DNA of 13,527 nt from Halieaceae bacterium UBA3479. Its GTDB lineage: Bacteria > Pseudomonadota > Gammaproteobacteria > Pseudomonadales > Halieaceae. The stretch's first letter is position 1. Every line of letters begins with the position of its first letter. Positions 1 to 6,645 of this stretch are shown here, in pieces. The stretch is taken from positions 3,745 to 17,271 of the forward strand of contig DFQW01000127.1 of NCBI GenBank assembly GCA_002377985.1, given 5' to 3'. Under the pieces are notes generated by a model, which was not told the origin of the DNA, did not search any database, and saw only the letters and a list, made by a program, of their open reading frames with translations. Made by a program: the position numbers and the translations under genes.

Positions 1-137
1 CTGGGTGACAGCGCATCGAGGATACGGGCGCTGTGCCCGCCCCGACCAAACGTGCCATCTAGGTATACGCCGTCAGCTGATACCATTAACGCTGCGATTG
101 CCTCCTCCAGTAGGACCGGTTGATGCGCCCGTTCCAT
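1..137 (-). CDS. rsmH: RsmH, 16S rRNA m4C1402 methyltransferase (5' part only)
   Basis: RsmH N4-methylates C1402 in the decoding centre of 16S rRNA using S-adenosylmethionine. Only the first 45 codons lie in the window; the gene runs off the left edge. The frame starts at ATG 137-135 and begins [17 protein letters not shown], followed by the SAM-binding glycine-rich segment [10 protein letters not shown] at about residues 28-37, a hallmark of the MraW/RsmH family. The start codon overlaps the mraZ stop as ATGA, so translation is probably coupled. This is the standard second gene of the dcw cell-division and wall cluster. The identification rests on the N-terminal motif and the mraZ neighbour, both seen directly. 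Confidence 0.95.
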   Translation of the reverse strand, partial: MERAHQPVLLEEAIAALMVSADGVYLDGTFGRGGHSARILDALSP

Positions 138-589
138 CAAAGATTGAGCTGCATGAGCTCCGCGGGGAGCTCACCCGTCGAGTCGACACCCAACGCCGCC
201 TCGCATTCCTTGTGCCAAAGCGCCTCCGACCACAATTCCAGTTTGTTGCCCTGCCCTACTAATACCGCGCGCTTTTCCAGCTGCGCGTAATCCCTCAGCG
301 CCGGAGGCAGAAGCACACGCCCGTTACTATCCAATTGAAGGTCGCTGGCATAACCCAGGATGAGCCGCTGAAAACGTTTGATCGCAGGATTTAGCGCGGG
401 TAAGGCCTGCACATCTCGCTCGATGCGCTCCCATTCTGTCAGCGGATAGAGGGCGAGACAGTTGGACTGGGTATCTACAGTCACCACCAGATGACCGTCA
501 CAGACCACTGATAGCAACTCGCGCTGACGCGCGGGCACGGCCATCCTGCCTTTGGCATCGAGATTAATGTGCTGTACCCCTCGAAACAT
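137..589 (-). CDS. mraZ: MraZ, transcriptional regulator of the dcw cluster
   Basis: MraZ is a DNA-binding protein of the SpoVT/AbrB-like fold; in E. coli it represses its own promoter and hence the division and cell-wall cluster. The 150-residue product has the two expected tandem half-domains: [20 protein letters not shown] at the N terminus and [17 protein letters not shown] at about residues 85-102, each with the conserved GR(hydrophobic)xxP core. Length matches the family (about 143-152). The ATG at 589-587 is chosen because MFRG is the family's conserved N terminus, although no strong Shine-Dalgarno sequence is seen. It heads an operon with rsmH (4-bp ATGA overlap). Phased MraZ boxes directly upstream suggest autoregulation. 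Confidence 0.97.
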   Translation of the reverse strand: MFRGVQHINLDAKGRMAVPARQRELLSVVCDGHLVVTVDTQSNCLALYPLTEWERIERDVQALPALNPAIKRFQRLILGYASDLQLDSNGRVLLPPALRDYAQLEKRAVLVGQGNKLELWSEALWHKECEAALGVDSTGELPAELMQLNL

Positions 590-618
590 GACGTCGCGCC
601 CACCGGCCCCCTATATTT

Positions 619-653
619 CCCACAAAATGGGTTTTTTACCCACTTTTTTCCAC
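619..653 (-). promoter_or_regulatory. MraZ-box array (10-bp-phased GTGGG repeats)
   Basis: Read on the minus strand there are GTGGA at 653-649, GTGGG at 643-639 and GTGGG at 623-619, separated by A/T-rich spacers. The starts fall on an exact 10-bp grid with the 633-629 slot not matching on this strand (it reads AACCC). E. coli MraZ is known to bind direct TGGGN repeats with 5-nt spacers upstream of mraZ, so this is very probably the autoregulatory operator. It lies between the promoter and the start codon, a position suited to repression. Confidence 0.75.
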
Positions 654-661
654 ATTTTGCC

Positions 662-691
662 ACTATACGCGGGGGATCGGCGTGTGGTCAA
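662..691 (-). promoter_or_regulatory. Sigma70-type promoter for mraZ/dcw
   Basis: On the minus strand there is a -35 element TTGACC (691-686), an 18-bp spacer and a -10 element TATAGT (667-662). Predicted transcription would start near 655, just inside the MraZ-box array. The -35 hexamer is one arm of a dyad at 686-703. The match is by eye; no start site is mapped. Confidence 0.65.
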
Positions 692-703
692 CGATCATTG
701 ACC
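686..703. promoter_or_regulatory. 18-bp dyad covering the dcw -35 element, possible operator
   Basis: GGTCAACGATCATTGACC is palindromic except for one central mismatched pair (C692/A697). Its left arm on the plus strand is the complement of the -35 TTGACC of the mraZ promoter. The size and placement are those of a homodimeric repressor or activator site, but I cannot name the protein. It is distinct from the MraZ boxes in sequence and architecture. Confidence 0.4.
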
Positions 704-929
704 AAAAAAACGTTCTTTTTCAGTGCGTTAGGCGCCAGACGGCGACGGGAAATACAGAGAATTCAGGTGCGTAAAATCAGCTACAAAACAGCTTTTTATG
801 GAATACTCGCAGGTTTCACGTTAAACAATATATTAAAAAAATCTAGGAATTGTAATTTTTACTTCTAATATGTATGAGAAGTCGAGCGCGGCGCGGGCGC
901 TCGCGCCCGATGGCCGGCATAAGGAAGGA
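704..929. other. AT-rich intergenic spacer between rnpB and the dcw promoter
   Basis: About 225 bases with no credible gene. Positions 781-880 are strongly A/T-rich, with runs of A and T, and stand out from the neighbouring genes. At 894-909 a short GC hairpin (CGGGCG, loop CTCG, CGCCCG) follows the rnpB terminator. A weak second minus-strand promoter (TTGTTT 828-823, 17 bp, TATTCC 805-800) can be drawn but is not convincing. The AT-rich block could act as an UP-like or bendable region upstream of the mraZ promoter. Confidence 0.4.
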
Positions 930-947
930 GCCCCCCTTGCGGGGGGC
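930..947 (-). terminator. Rho-independent terminator of rnpB
   Basis: On the minus strand a perfect 7-bp GC stem (GCCCCCC / GGGGGGC) with a GCAA tetraloop follows directly after the RNase P RNA P1 helix. The downstream tract TCCTTCCTTAT is only moderately T-rich. Position and stability make it the rnpB 3' terminator or processing hairpin. Confidence 0.75.
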
Positions 948-1286
948 AGAGTGAGTCGGTCGATAAGCCGGGTTCTGTCTTGGACGATCATTCATCTGCG
1001 ACGAACGTCACCGTTCGCCTGTAGCGACCTACCCGAATCCGCCGAGGGTCACGGCACGGGATTCCTATTTGGTCTTGCTCCGGGCGGGGTTTACCATCGC
1101 CACGATTGTTACCAACCGCGCGGTGCGCTCTTACCGCACCTTTTCACCCTTACCTGCAAAGCAGGCGGTTTCCTTTCTGCTGCACTTTCCGTGGACTCGC
1201 GTCCCCCAGGCGTTACCTGGCGCCCTGACCCGTTGGAGCCCGGACTTTCCTCTGCCGCAATGCGACAGCGATCGTCTAACCAACTC
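948..1286 (-). ncRNA. rnpB: RNase P RNA (bacterial class A)
   Basis: This is the catalytic RNA that trims 5' leaders from tRNA precursors, working with the protein RnpA. On the minus strand the universally conserved segments are all present in order: GAGGAAAGTCCGGGCTCC (1252-1235), GGTAAGGGTGAAAAGGTGCG, TAAGAGCGCACCGCGCGG, GGAGCAAGACCAAATAGG, and near the 3' end ACAGAACCCGGCTTATCG (978-961). The two ends pair as helix P1 (GAGTTGGTTA with CGACCGACTC), which fixes the termini to within a few bases and gives about 339 nt. A GC-rich terminator follows immediately. It lies between rsmI and mraZ, the usual place in many gammaproteobacteria. A promoter between 1290 and 1330 is likely, but I see no clear hexamers. 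Confidence 0.97.
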
Positions 1287-1330
1287 AGTTAACAGGCTAT
1301 CGACAACCGCAAGGCGTCGCAAGCTCAACT

Positions 1331-2161
1331 CTACTGCTTTTTTTCCAACAACCACTGATAAAGGGCTCGGGCGGATCCATCGGTAATATCCGCGGCAACT
1401 GCGGCGGCTCGGCGGGGCGGCAGCTCTTGCGCCAAGCGATCTACGAGCCGCATGGCCTCAGGGGAGAGCGTATTGCGCTCCGATTCGAAGCCCCGCACAA
1501 CCAATACCGCCTCACCCTTCAGTTGTTGCGCATCCTCCACTACAAACGCGTGCAATCCCTGCAGCGAGCCGCGTCGAATGGTCTCGTGCGCCTTCGTGAG
1601 TTCGCGACACAGCGCGGCGTCCCGATCTCCCAGCACCTCAAGCAAAGCGAGCAAGGACTCCGGCAATCGACGCGGAGATTCAAACAACACCAAGGTCGAC
1701 TCCAAATATTGAATGGCCTTGATACGCGCGCTGCGCTGCCCAGCTTTAGCCGGCAAAAAACCCTCAAAATGAAAGCGATCCGTAGGTAAACCGGAGGCGC
1801 TCAAGGCTGCCGTCAACGCGCTGGCGCCGGGAATGGGAACAACGGGAATGCCCTCGGCATGACAGGCCGCAACCAAGCGGTAACCGGGATCAGAAACCAA
1901 AGGAGTGCCCGCATCCGAAATCAGGGCCAGCGATCGTCCTGATCGCATGTGGCTTAGCAGCTTAAGAACATCGGTTTCTTTGCTGTGATCGTGATAACTC
2001 ACCAGCGGCGTGCCAATATTAAAATGCTGCATCAGCAACGCCGAGTGCCGAGTATCCTCGGCTGCGATGAGGTCAACGTCGCGCAACGTCTCCACGGCAC
2101 GCGAGGTAATGTCAGCGAGGTTACCAATGGGTGTGGCAACCACAAACAGGCAAGCAGTCAC
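1331..2161 (-). CDS. rsmI: RsmI, 16S rRNA 2'-O-methyltransferase (C1402)
   Basis: RsmI adds the 2'-O-methyl group to C1402 of 16S rRNA, the same nucleotide that RsmH methylates on its base. The 276-residue product carries the tetrapyrrole-methylase-type motifs in order: ATPIGNLAD (9-17), AAEDTRHS (33-40), SDAGTPLVSDPG (82-93), IPGASA (110-115) and GFLP (134-137), with a family-typical C-terminal domain. I choose GTG at 2161-2159 because GGAG lies 8 nt upstream and the result, MTACLFVVATPIGN, matches the short N terminus usual in relatives. An in-frame ATG at 2185 would add eight residues and has no ribosome-binding site. It is divergent from lpoA, as in E. coli, and upstream of rnpB. Confidence 0.96.
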   Translation of the reverse strand: MTACLFVVATPIGNLADITSRAVETLRDVDLIAAEDTRHSALLMQHFNIGTPLVSYHDHSKETDVLKLLSHMRSGRSLALISDAGTPLVSDPGYRLVAACHAEGIPVVPIPGASALTAALSASGLPTDRFHFEGFLPAKAGQRSARIKAIQYLESTLVLFESPRRLPESLLALLEVLGDRDAALCRELTKAHETIRRGSLQGLHAFVVEDAQQLKGEAVLVVRGFESERNTLSPEAMRLVDRLAQELPPRRAAAVAADITDGSARALYQWLLEKKQ

Positions 2162-2280
2162 TCCTCTTACTCCGCGGCGGGCCATATTTGCCCGGTTACG
2201 GCTATACTGCCGCGATGCAGCCCCTGGGTCATCCTCTTCCTTTGAGCCGGCACACCGAAAATCGTCGGCACACTGCCTTC
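2162..2280. promoter_or_regulatory. Divergent rsmI/lpoA intergenic region
   Basis: This region must hold the start signals for both divergent genes. A TATACT hexamer at 2203-2208 (plus) resembles a -10 for lpoA and would place the start near 2215, but no -35 is seen 16-18 bp upstream. No clear minus-strand pair is visible for rsmI. Confidence 0.35.
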
Positions 2281-3990
2281 ATGTGCATGAAGGCGGCGGT
2301 TTGCTTGCTGTTAATCACCAGTTGCACGACGCCTTCAGTAGACGTCAGTACCGAGACGCCAGCCCCCGTTGGGCCCGGCAGTTCCCCTGCTCCACTTGAA
2401 GGTGAGCGACTGAATGTAGATACGATAGCGCAGCTGTCAAACATTGCTCGCAGTGAATCACTTCTGCTTGCTCGTCACTATCGCAATCAAGCAGTGGCCG
2501 CCGGCACCGACGCCTCGACACTAATGGCTATTGATAGCCGCCTGGCGTGGTATTCGGGCGACATACAACTGGCCACCGAGCTCCTCGATACGCTTGGCGC
2601 TGACAATAGCGCTTCTTTGGGCTTCGTGCGCGCGGAACGCGAGTCCCGGGCGGCAGCCTCTGGAGATTGGCTAGAAGCCGCCAGGGCTGCATACCAGCAG
2701 AGAGAGACTGACCATTCATCCCGCAATCATCAAGCCCTCGGCGAGAGGCTTTTCCAATATCTCTTGCGCCTGCCGGATACCACCTTAAATCAACAACTCA
2801 ATGTGTCGGGCGGAGATCCGGTCTGGCGCGCTTGGCTGGAGATGCAAAAAGCATATCGGGCGGATCAAAGGCGGTTCTCGGAGTGGCTGGATCGTAACGT
2901 TGCACGCATATCACGACCACCGCTTCCCAGCCATCTTCAGGAATGGGCAAAGAGCCGCGAGATAGAGCGCCTGACTATCATCCTCCCCTTGGATGGCAGC
3001 CTCTCCGCCGCAGGTGAAGCCGTCTTGGCAGGTGCCGTTGAAAAACTCTACGCACTATATCCCGACCCAACCAAGCGACCGAAACTGACCACCGTCAACT
3101 CTGCCCAGTATGCCAGCGCAAGGGCAGCCTACCAGCGCGCCATGGGGGATGATCCAGACCTCATACTGGGCCCCCTGACTAAAGCAGAGGTCTCGAACCT
3201 GATTGACTTGGGCCCTTTACCCGTCCCTACTATTCTTCTTAATCAGATTGATACTGATATCGAGACCCAGCAGAAAAACAGAATGAGTTTTAGCCTCGCA
3301 CCAGAAGACGAGGCCCTACAAATAGCGGATATTGCCTTCGGCCAAGGCTGTAGAAATGCCATCGTCATCTCCGCCTCGGGCGACCGAGGCAACCGGTTAC
3401 TTAAAGCCTTCGCACCCCGATGGACTGGGCTCGGCGGCAAAATTCGCGGCAGTCTCGTTATAGAGCAGCCATCAGAAGCGAATAAAGCCATGGGCGAATT
3501 ACTGGGTTCCGGCTCGAGTGACGATCGCATCCGCGCAGTCGAGACCGCCTTCGATCTGCCAGTCGACGCCCGAGGTCGGGGCCGCAGCGACTTCGAGTGC
3601 ATCTTTATGCTGGCGCCCGATCCGACCACAGCCCGCGCCTGGCGACCGCTGCTGGTATTCCACATGTCCGGCGAGGCGCCGGTCTATGCCACCTCAGCTA
3701 TCAATGATGGCGTGAGGGACTCCCGAAACGGAGACCTCAACGGCGTATTATTTGTGGAGGTGCCCGCCATGCTGCCGCCCTATGTCAGCGATAGACTGAG
3801 TCGACTCCGCGCGCTCGGTCGAGACGCTCTATCGCTGGCGCAACACTGGCATCAGGCAGCTGTCACAGAGGACTGGATTATCCGCGGCGATACGGGAACG
3901 CTGCGCAGAAAACCCAACGGGCTGATCGAAAGAGCTTCGGAACTGGCAACTTTTGATGGCGCGGAAACCCGATACAGCACGCTACGCTGA
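2281..3990 (+). CDS. lpoA: LpoA, outer-membrane lipoprotein activator of PBP1a
   Basis: LpoA is anchored in the inner leaflet of the outer membrane and reaches through the periplasm to stimulate the peptidoglycan synthase PBP1a (MrcA). From ATG 2281 the product is 569 residues: a short lipoprotein signal with lipobox ITSC (Cys15 lipidated), an alpha-helical TPR-like N-terminal half, and a C-terminal periplasmic-binding-protein-like domain. Family landmarks include ILPLDGSLSAAGEAVLAG, DLILGPLTKAEV, TILLNQID and SLAPEDEALQIADIAF. E. coli LpoA has 678 residues; the Ala/Pro/Gln-rich insert it carries is absent here. The start is uncertain: 2215 and 2287 are in-frame alternatives, and none has a good Shine-Dalgarno. 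It heads lpoA-yraN-diaA-dolP, the same order as in E. coli. Confidence 0.93.
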   Translation: MCMKAAVCLLLITSCTTPSVDVSTETPAPVGPGSSPAPLEGERLNVDTIAQLSNIARSESLLLARHYRNQAVAAGTDASTLMAIDSRLAWYSGDIQLATELLDTLGADNSASLGFVRAERESRAAASGDWLEAARAAYQQRETDHSSRNHQALGERLFQYLLRLPDTTLNQQLNVSGGDPVWRAWLEMQKAYRADQRRFSEWLDRNVARISRPPLPSHLQEWAKSREIERLTIILPLDGSLSAAGEAVLAGAVEKLYALYPDPTKRPKLTTVNSAQYASARAAYQRAMGDDPDLILGPLTKAEVSNLIDLGPLPVPTILLNQIDTDIETQQKNRMSFSLAPEDEALQIADIAFGQGCRNAIVISASGDRGNRLLKAFAPRWTGLGGKIRGSLVIEQPSEANKAMGELLGSGSSDDRIRAVETAFDLPVDARGRGRSDFECIFMLAPDPTTARAWRPLLVFHMSGEAPVYATSAINDGVRDSRNGDLNGVLFVEVPAMLPPYVSDRLSRLRALGRDALSLAQHWHQAAVTEDWIIRGDTGTLRRKPNGLIERASELATFDGAETRYSTLR

Positions 3991-4017
3991 GGCACTTACT
4001 CTGCTGATGAGGGCGGC

Positions 4018-4380
4018 ATGCGCCGGGTCGGAAATTATTGGGAACAAGAGGCGGAACTGTTTCTGCGAGCACAGGGTCTTACCTTGGTGGCCCGAAATTT
4101 TCTCACCCAATTGGGTGAGATCGATCTCATTATGCAAGACGATTTCCACTTGGTTTTTGTGGAGGTCAGATACCGGCGACGCTCGCGTTTTATGTCAGCT
4201 GCGGGCAGCGTTACTCGGCAAAAACGCAAGCGCATGACAAAATGTGCCGACATGTTTCGCAAACGATACCCTAATTGGTCCGATTACCCTTGTCGCTTCG
4301 ATGTAATTGCTTATGATGCAGACGTTCCATTGCCCGATGCCATTTGGCTTCGAGGCGCATTTGAAGCAATCACATGGTAA
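4018..4380 (+). CDS. yraN: YraN, UPF0102 family nuclease-fold protein
   Basis: A 120-residue member of the conserved UPF0102/YraN family, whose function is not settled; the fold is of the PD-(D/E)XK nuclease type. The family signature is clear: E11-x-x-x (helix 1), GEIDLI at 33-38, D42, and VFVEVR at 46-51, where the usual catalytic-type Lys of EVK is Arg here. CRFDVIAY at 92-99 is also typical. ATG 4018 is preceded by GAGGG at a suitable distance. It lies 27 bp after lpoA and overlaps diaA by 7 bp, so it is probably translated as part of the lpoA operon. Family membership is firm; the biochemical role is unknown. Confidence 0.93.
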   Translation: MRRVGNYWEQEAELFLRAQGLTLVARNFLTQLGEIDLIMQDDFHLVFVEVRYRRRSRFMSAAGSVTRQKRKRMTKCADMFRKRYPNWSDYPCRFDVIAYDADVPLPDAIWLRGAFEAITW

Positions 4381-4949
4381 TCGGCACTGACAAGATTGTG
4401 GACGCGTATCAACTCATCGCCAACTTTTTTCAACACCACATCGAGAGCACGAGTCTCGCCGTAGACGACGTAGCAGAAATCGCAGGTATGGCAGCAGACA
4501 TCGCTTCCAATGCGATTCTCTCGGAAAAAAAACTGTTCAGCATTGGTCTGGGCGCCGACGCAGCCAGCGCCATCATGCTGGCTAGCTTACTGCAGAATGG
4601 CATACTGAGAGAGCGACCAAGCCTTCCGGTTCTTGAGTTGGCAGAATATCGAATTGACTCTGCGCAAACGGGTATCAACTGGGTGAGTCAGCAGCTGCAG
4701 GCATTGGGGCAATCGGGTGACGTCGGCATCATCTTTGCCGCCAACCTGTCGGAGTCCGAGATTGAGCGGATTCAGATCATTACCGAGCAGCGGCAGATCA
4801 TCCCGGTATGGCTCGGCAAAGGGGGCCGAGGACTGAGCCTGATATCCGTCGACGACTCGGTGGAGTCCCGGCTGACGCTGAATCACGCAATTGCCATTTG
4901 CTTGGCCAGATTGATTGAAACCAATACCTTTGGTCCAGTGGAGAACTGA
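4374..4949 (+). CDS. diaA: DiaA-like SIS-domain protein, DnaA-binding replication factor
   Basis: In E. coli DiaA is a tetrameric SIS-fold protein that binds DnaA and promotes timely initiation at oriC; it is related to the heptose isomerase GmhA. The 191-residue product aligns with DiaA over most of its length, for example ERPSLPVLEL at 80-89 (E. coli ERPSLPAIAL), QQLQALGQSGDVGIIF at 106-121, and a C-terminal helix ending CLARLIETNTFG. The normal sugar-phosphate loop GNG(G/T)SAANA is degenerate: residues 58-66 read GLGADAASA. The second loop, normally ISTRGNS, reads FAANLSE. Isomerase activity is therefore unlikely and a structural DnaA-binding role more plausible. It overlaps yraN by 7 bp and ends 3 bp before dolP. 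Confidence 0.85.
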   Translation: MVIGTDKIVDAYQLIANFFQHHIESTSLAVDDVAEIAGMAADIASNAILSEKKLFSIGLGADAASAIMLASLLQNGILRERPSLPVLELAEYRIDSAQTGINWVSQQLQALGQSGDVGIIFAANLSESEIERIQIITEQRQIIPVWLGKGGRGLSLISVDDSVESRLTLNHAIAICLARLIETNTFGPVEN

Positions 4950-4952
4950 ATC

Positions 4953-5555
4953 ATGCATCGATACTTTCCCTTGATACTCACTGCAATGCTGTATGCATTC
5001 CTGCAAGGATGCGGCAGCATTATGGCCAGCGCCGGCGCCGGACCAATCGAAGAAGATATCAGCGAACGCACCTTCGCCCAGCAGCTGGAGGACGAGAGCA
5101 TCGAGACCAAAGCCAAGGTCAACATCAATGCTGCCTCGGCTGGTTATGAGGCCGCGCACCTTAGCATCGTGTCATTCAACGGCTTTGTTCTTCTGGCGGG
5201 GCAAGTGCCGTCAGAGGACCTCAAGACACTGGCCACCAATGTGGTCCGCAAGATCGACGGTGTACGCCGAATTTATAACGAGCTGGAGGTTGGCCCAGAG
5301 ACCAGCGTGGGCACCCGGACCAATGACACGTGGATCACAACACAAGTAAAAACAAAGCTGCTCGCGAGTTCAGACACACCCGGCACGAGAGTCAAAGTCG
5401 TCACAGAAAATAGCGTTGTGTACCTTTTGGGTTTACTCAGTGCGGAAGAAGCAGATCGAGTGGCTCTGGAAACGGCCGAGGTAAATAGCGTAGAGAGAGT
5501 CGTCAAACTCTTCGAGATCATTTCCGCCCCCGCTACTTCACCACCTTCAAGCTAG
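4953..5555 (+). CDS. dolP: DolP (YraP), dual-BON outer-membrane lipoprotein
   Basis: DolP is an outer-membrane lipoprotein with two BON domains that binds anionic phospholipids, locates to division sites and supports envelope integrity and BAM function in E. coli. The 200-residue product has a signal peptide ending in lipobox LQGC (Cys20 lipidated). BON1 is at about 46-113 (SFNGFVLLAGQVPSEDLKTL) and BON2 at about 124-190 (ENSVVYLLGLLSAEEADRVA), followed by a short Ala/Ser/Pro tail. E. coli DolP has 191 residues. GGAG about 11 nt upstream of ATG 4953 serves as ribosome-binding site. It is the last gene of the lpoA operon. Its final 23 bp overlap the 3' end of the opposing sspB. Confidence 0.95.
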   Translation: MHRYFPLILTAMLYAFLQGCGSIMASAGAGPIEEDISERTFAQQLEDESIETKAKVNINAASAGYEAAHLSIVSFNGFVLLAGQVPSEDLKTLATNVVRKIDGVRRIYNELEVGPETSVGTRTNDTWITTQVKTKLLASSDTPGTRVKVVTENSVVYLLGLLSAEEADRVALETAEVNSVERVVKLFEIISAPATSPPSS

Positions 5556-5904
5556 GGCGTCCCCGCCCAGAGGGGGGCTCCGGGGGATCTTCGGGAGCAG
5601 CCGCATCAAATATCATGCCCTGTCCGTTTTCGCGCGCATAGATGCCTAGGATGCCGCCGATTGGCACCAGAATGTCAGTCGCAACTCCACCAAACCGGCC
5701 ATTGAAAAACACCGACTCGTTGGTCATCTCCAAACCAACGACAGCGCTGGGGGAAATATTCAAGACAATCTGGCCATCTGAAACATAGGCCTGGGGCACA
5801 TCAACGCCTTCCACGCCTGCATCGACCAAAAGATGGGGGGTGCAAGCGTTATCGACGATCCACTCGTAGATAGCACGAATGATATAGGGCCGACTGGAGT
5901 TCAA
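5533..5904 (-). CDS. sspB: SspB, ClpXP specificity-enhancing factor
   Basis: SspB is a dimeric adaptor that binds ssrA-tagged proteins and delivers them to ClpXP. The 123-residue product has the substrate-binding domain at about 5-100, with RPYIIRAIYEWIVDN, DGQIVLNISPSAV, FNGRFGG and IYARENGQGM. It ends with the ClpX-binding XB motif GRGRPSLKVVK, nearly identical to the E. coli tail. The linker between domain and tail is only about 13 residues (PEDPPEPPS), far shorter than the roughly 40 of E. coli SspB (165 aa). No ATG is available; TTG at 5904-5902, next to a T8 run and 14 bp after the sspA stop, is the best start, probably coupled to sspA. The AGGGA at the sspA stop may act as ribosome-binding site. 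Confidence 0.95.
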   Translation of the reverse strand: MNSSRPYIIRAIYEWIVDNACTPHLLVDAGVEGVDVPQAYVSDGQIVLNISPSAVVGLEMTNESVFFNGRFGGVATDILVPIGGILGIYARENGQGMIFDAAAPEDPPEPPSGRGRPSLKVVK

Positions 5905-5918
5905 AAAAAACTGCGTCC

Positions 5919-6566
5919 CTAGGGGCGCATCTCCCGCTCCTGAATTGACAAACTCTCGCGGAAAGCCTCCCGATTAAACAATCGGTCCATGTAATCTAGG
6001 AGCGGTTTAGACTGCTTGCTAGGCCTGATGTCGACACCCAGCGAAGGCAAGCGCCACAGAATGGGCGCAACACAGCAATCTACCAGCGAAAATTCCTCGC
6101 TCATGAAGTAGGGCTTCTCGGCAAATATCGGCGCCACCGCAACCAGACTCTCCCTCAGTTCCTTGCACGACTTCGACACCACGTTGTCGCTACGAGAGGA
6201 CTGGATGGCATCTACCAGCGTGGCCCAGTCACGCTCAATCCGATATACAAATAACCGGCTCTCTGCCCGCGCGACAGGATAAACGGGCAGCAAGGGTGGA
6301 TGGGGGAAACGCTCGTCGAGATACTCCATCATCACTTTGGATTCATAAAGTACTAATTCCCGATCCACCAGCGTCGGCATGCTGTTGTAGGGGTTAAGGT
6401 CGCCGAGCTCGGCGGGCGTGGCCCCTGTCTCTGATTCCACCAGTTCGACCGTCACTCCTTTTTCCGCCAGCACGAGGCGCACGCGGTGACTGTAATGACT
6501 GGTGTTATCAGAGAACAAGGTCATGGAGGATCGTTTGGATACGATCCCAGAAGCATCATCAGACAT
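5919..6566 (-). CDS. sspA: SspA, stringent starvation protein A
   Basis: SspA has a glutathione S-transferase fold but binds RNA polymerase holoenzyme; in E. coli it lowers H-NS levels and supports stationary-phase and acid tolerance. The 215-residue product has the thioredoxin-like N-terminal part (SHYSHRVRLVLAEKG, NPYNSMPTLVDRELVLYES) and EYLDERFPHPPLLPVYPVAR. The latter contains the PHP surface-pocket residues (about 88-90) needed for activity in the E. coli protein. The helical C-terminal domain includes DWATLVDAI and SLVDCCVAPILWRLP. ATG 6566 is preferred, because an upstream in-frame TTG (6608) falls in the T-run of the preceding terminator. M15 (6524) is a possible alternative. It forms an operon with sspB; the order pet-sspA-sspB is common in gammaproteobacteria. 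Confidence 0.96.
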   Translation of the reverse strand: MSDDASGIVSKRSSMTLFSDNTSHYSHRVRLVLAEKGVTVELVESETGATPAELGDLNPYNSMPTLVDRELVLYESKVMMEYLDERFPHPPLLPVYPVARAESRLFVYRIERDWATLVDAIQSSRSDNVVSKSCKELRESLVAVAPIFAEKPYFMSEEFSLVDCCVAPILWRLPSLGVDIRPSKQSKPLLDYMDRLFNREAFRESLSIQEREMRP

Positions 6567-6606
6567 AGATTTTCTACTGGCTGTTGGGAGCGATAGTCTA
6601 TCACTC

Positions 6607-6631
6607 AAAAGCGGGGACCGGATGTCCCCGC
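6607..6631 (-). terminator. Rho-independent terminator of the petABC operon
   Basis: On the minus strand a perfect 8-bp stem GCGGGGAC / GTCCCCGC (6631-6611) with a 5-nt loop is followed by TTTT. It starts 15 bp after the cytochrome b/c1 stop codon and ends about 40 bp before the sspA ATG, so it separates the respiratory operon from sspAB. Confidence 0.88.
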
Positions 6632-6645
6632 CACATTAACCTTCT

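Noticed and set aside
870..1292. A 140-codon plus-strand frame
   Set aside because: It is entirely antisense to the RNase P RNA and its terminator; the translation has no protein-like features.
2162..2185. ATG 2185 as start of rsmI
   Set aside because: It has no ribosome-binding site; GTG 2161 has GGAG at the right spacing and gives the family-typical short N terminus.
2131..2280. Longer N terminus for LpoA starting at ATG 2131
   Set aside because: It would overlap the rsmI start region and put about 50 residues before a lipoprotein signal peptide, which must be near the N terminus.
4587..5159. A 190-codon minus-strand frame across diaA and dolP
   Set aside because: It is opposite to two well supported genes in an operon and crosses their junction; it is a shadow frame.
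5556..5590. GC-rich inverted repeat just after the dolP stop as a terminator
   Set aside because: The pairing is imperfect, there is no T-run, and the segment encodes the SspB tail and linker.
6592..6602. Palindrome GATAGTCTATC upstream of sspA as an operator
   Set aside because: The arms are only 5 bp, and there are no promoter hexamers in a convincing place to relate it to; chance is likely.
6567..6608. TTG 6608 as start of sspA
   Set aside because: The TTG lies in the T-run of the petABC terminator, so the transcript would begin or end there; ATG 6566 is adequate.
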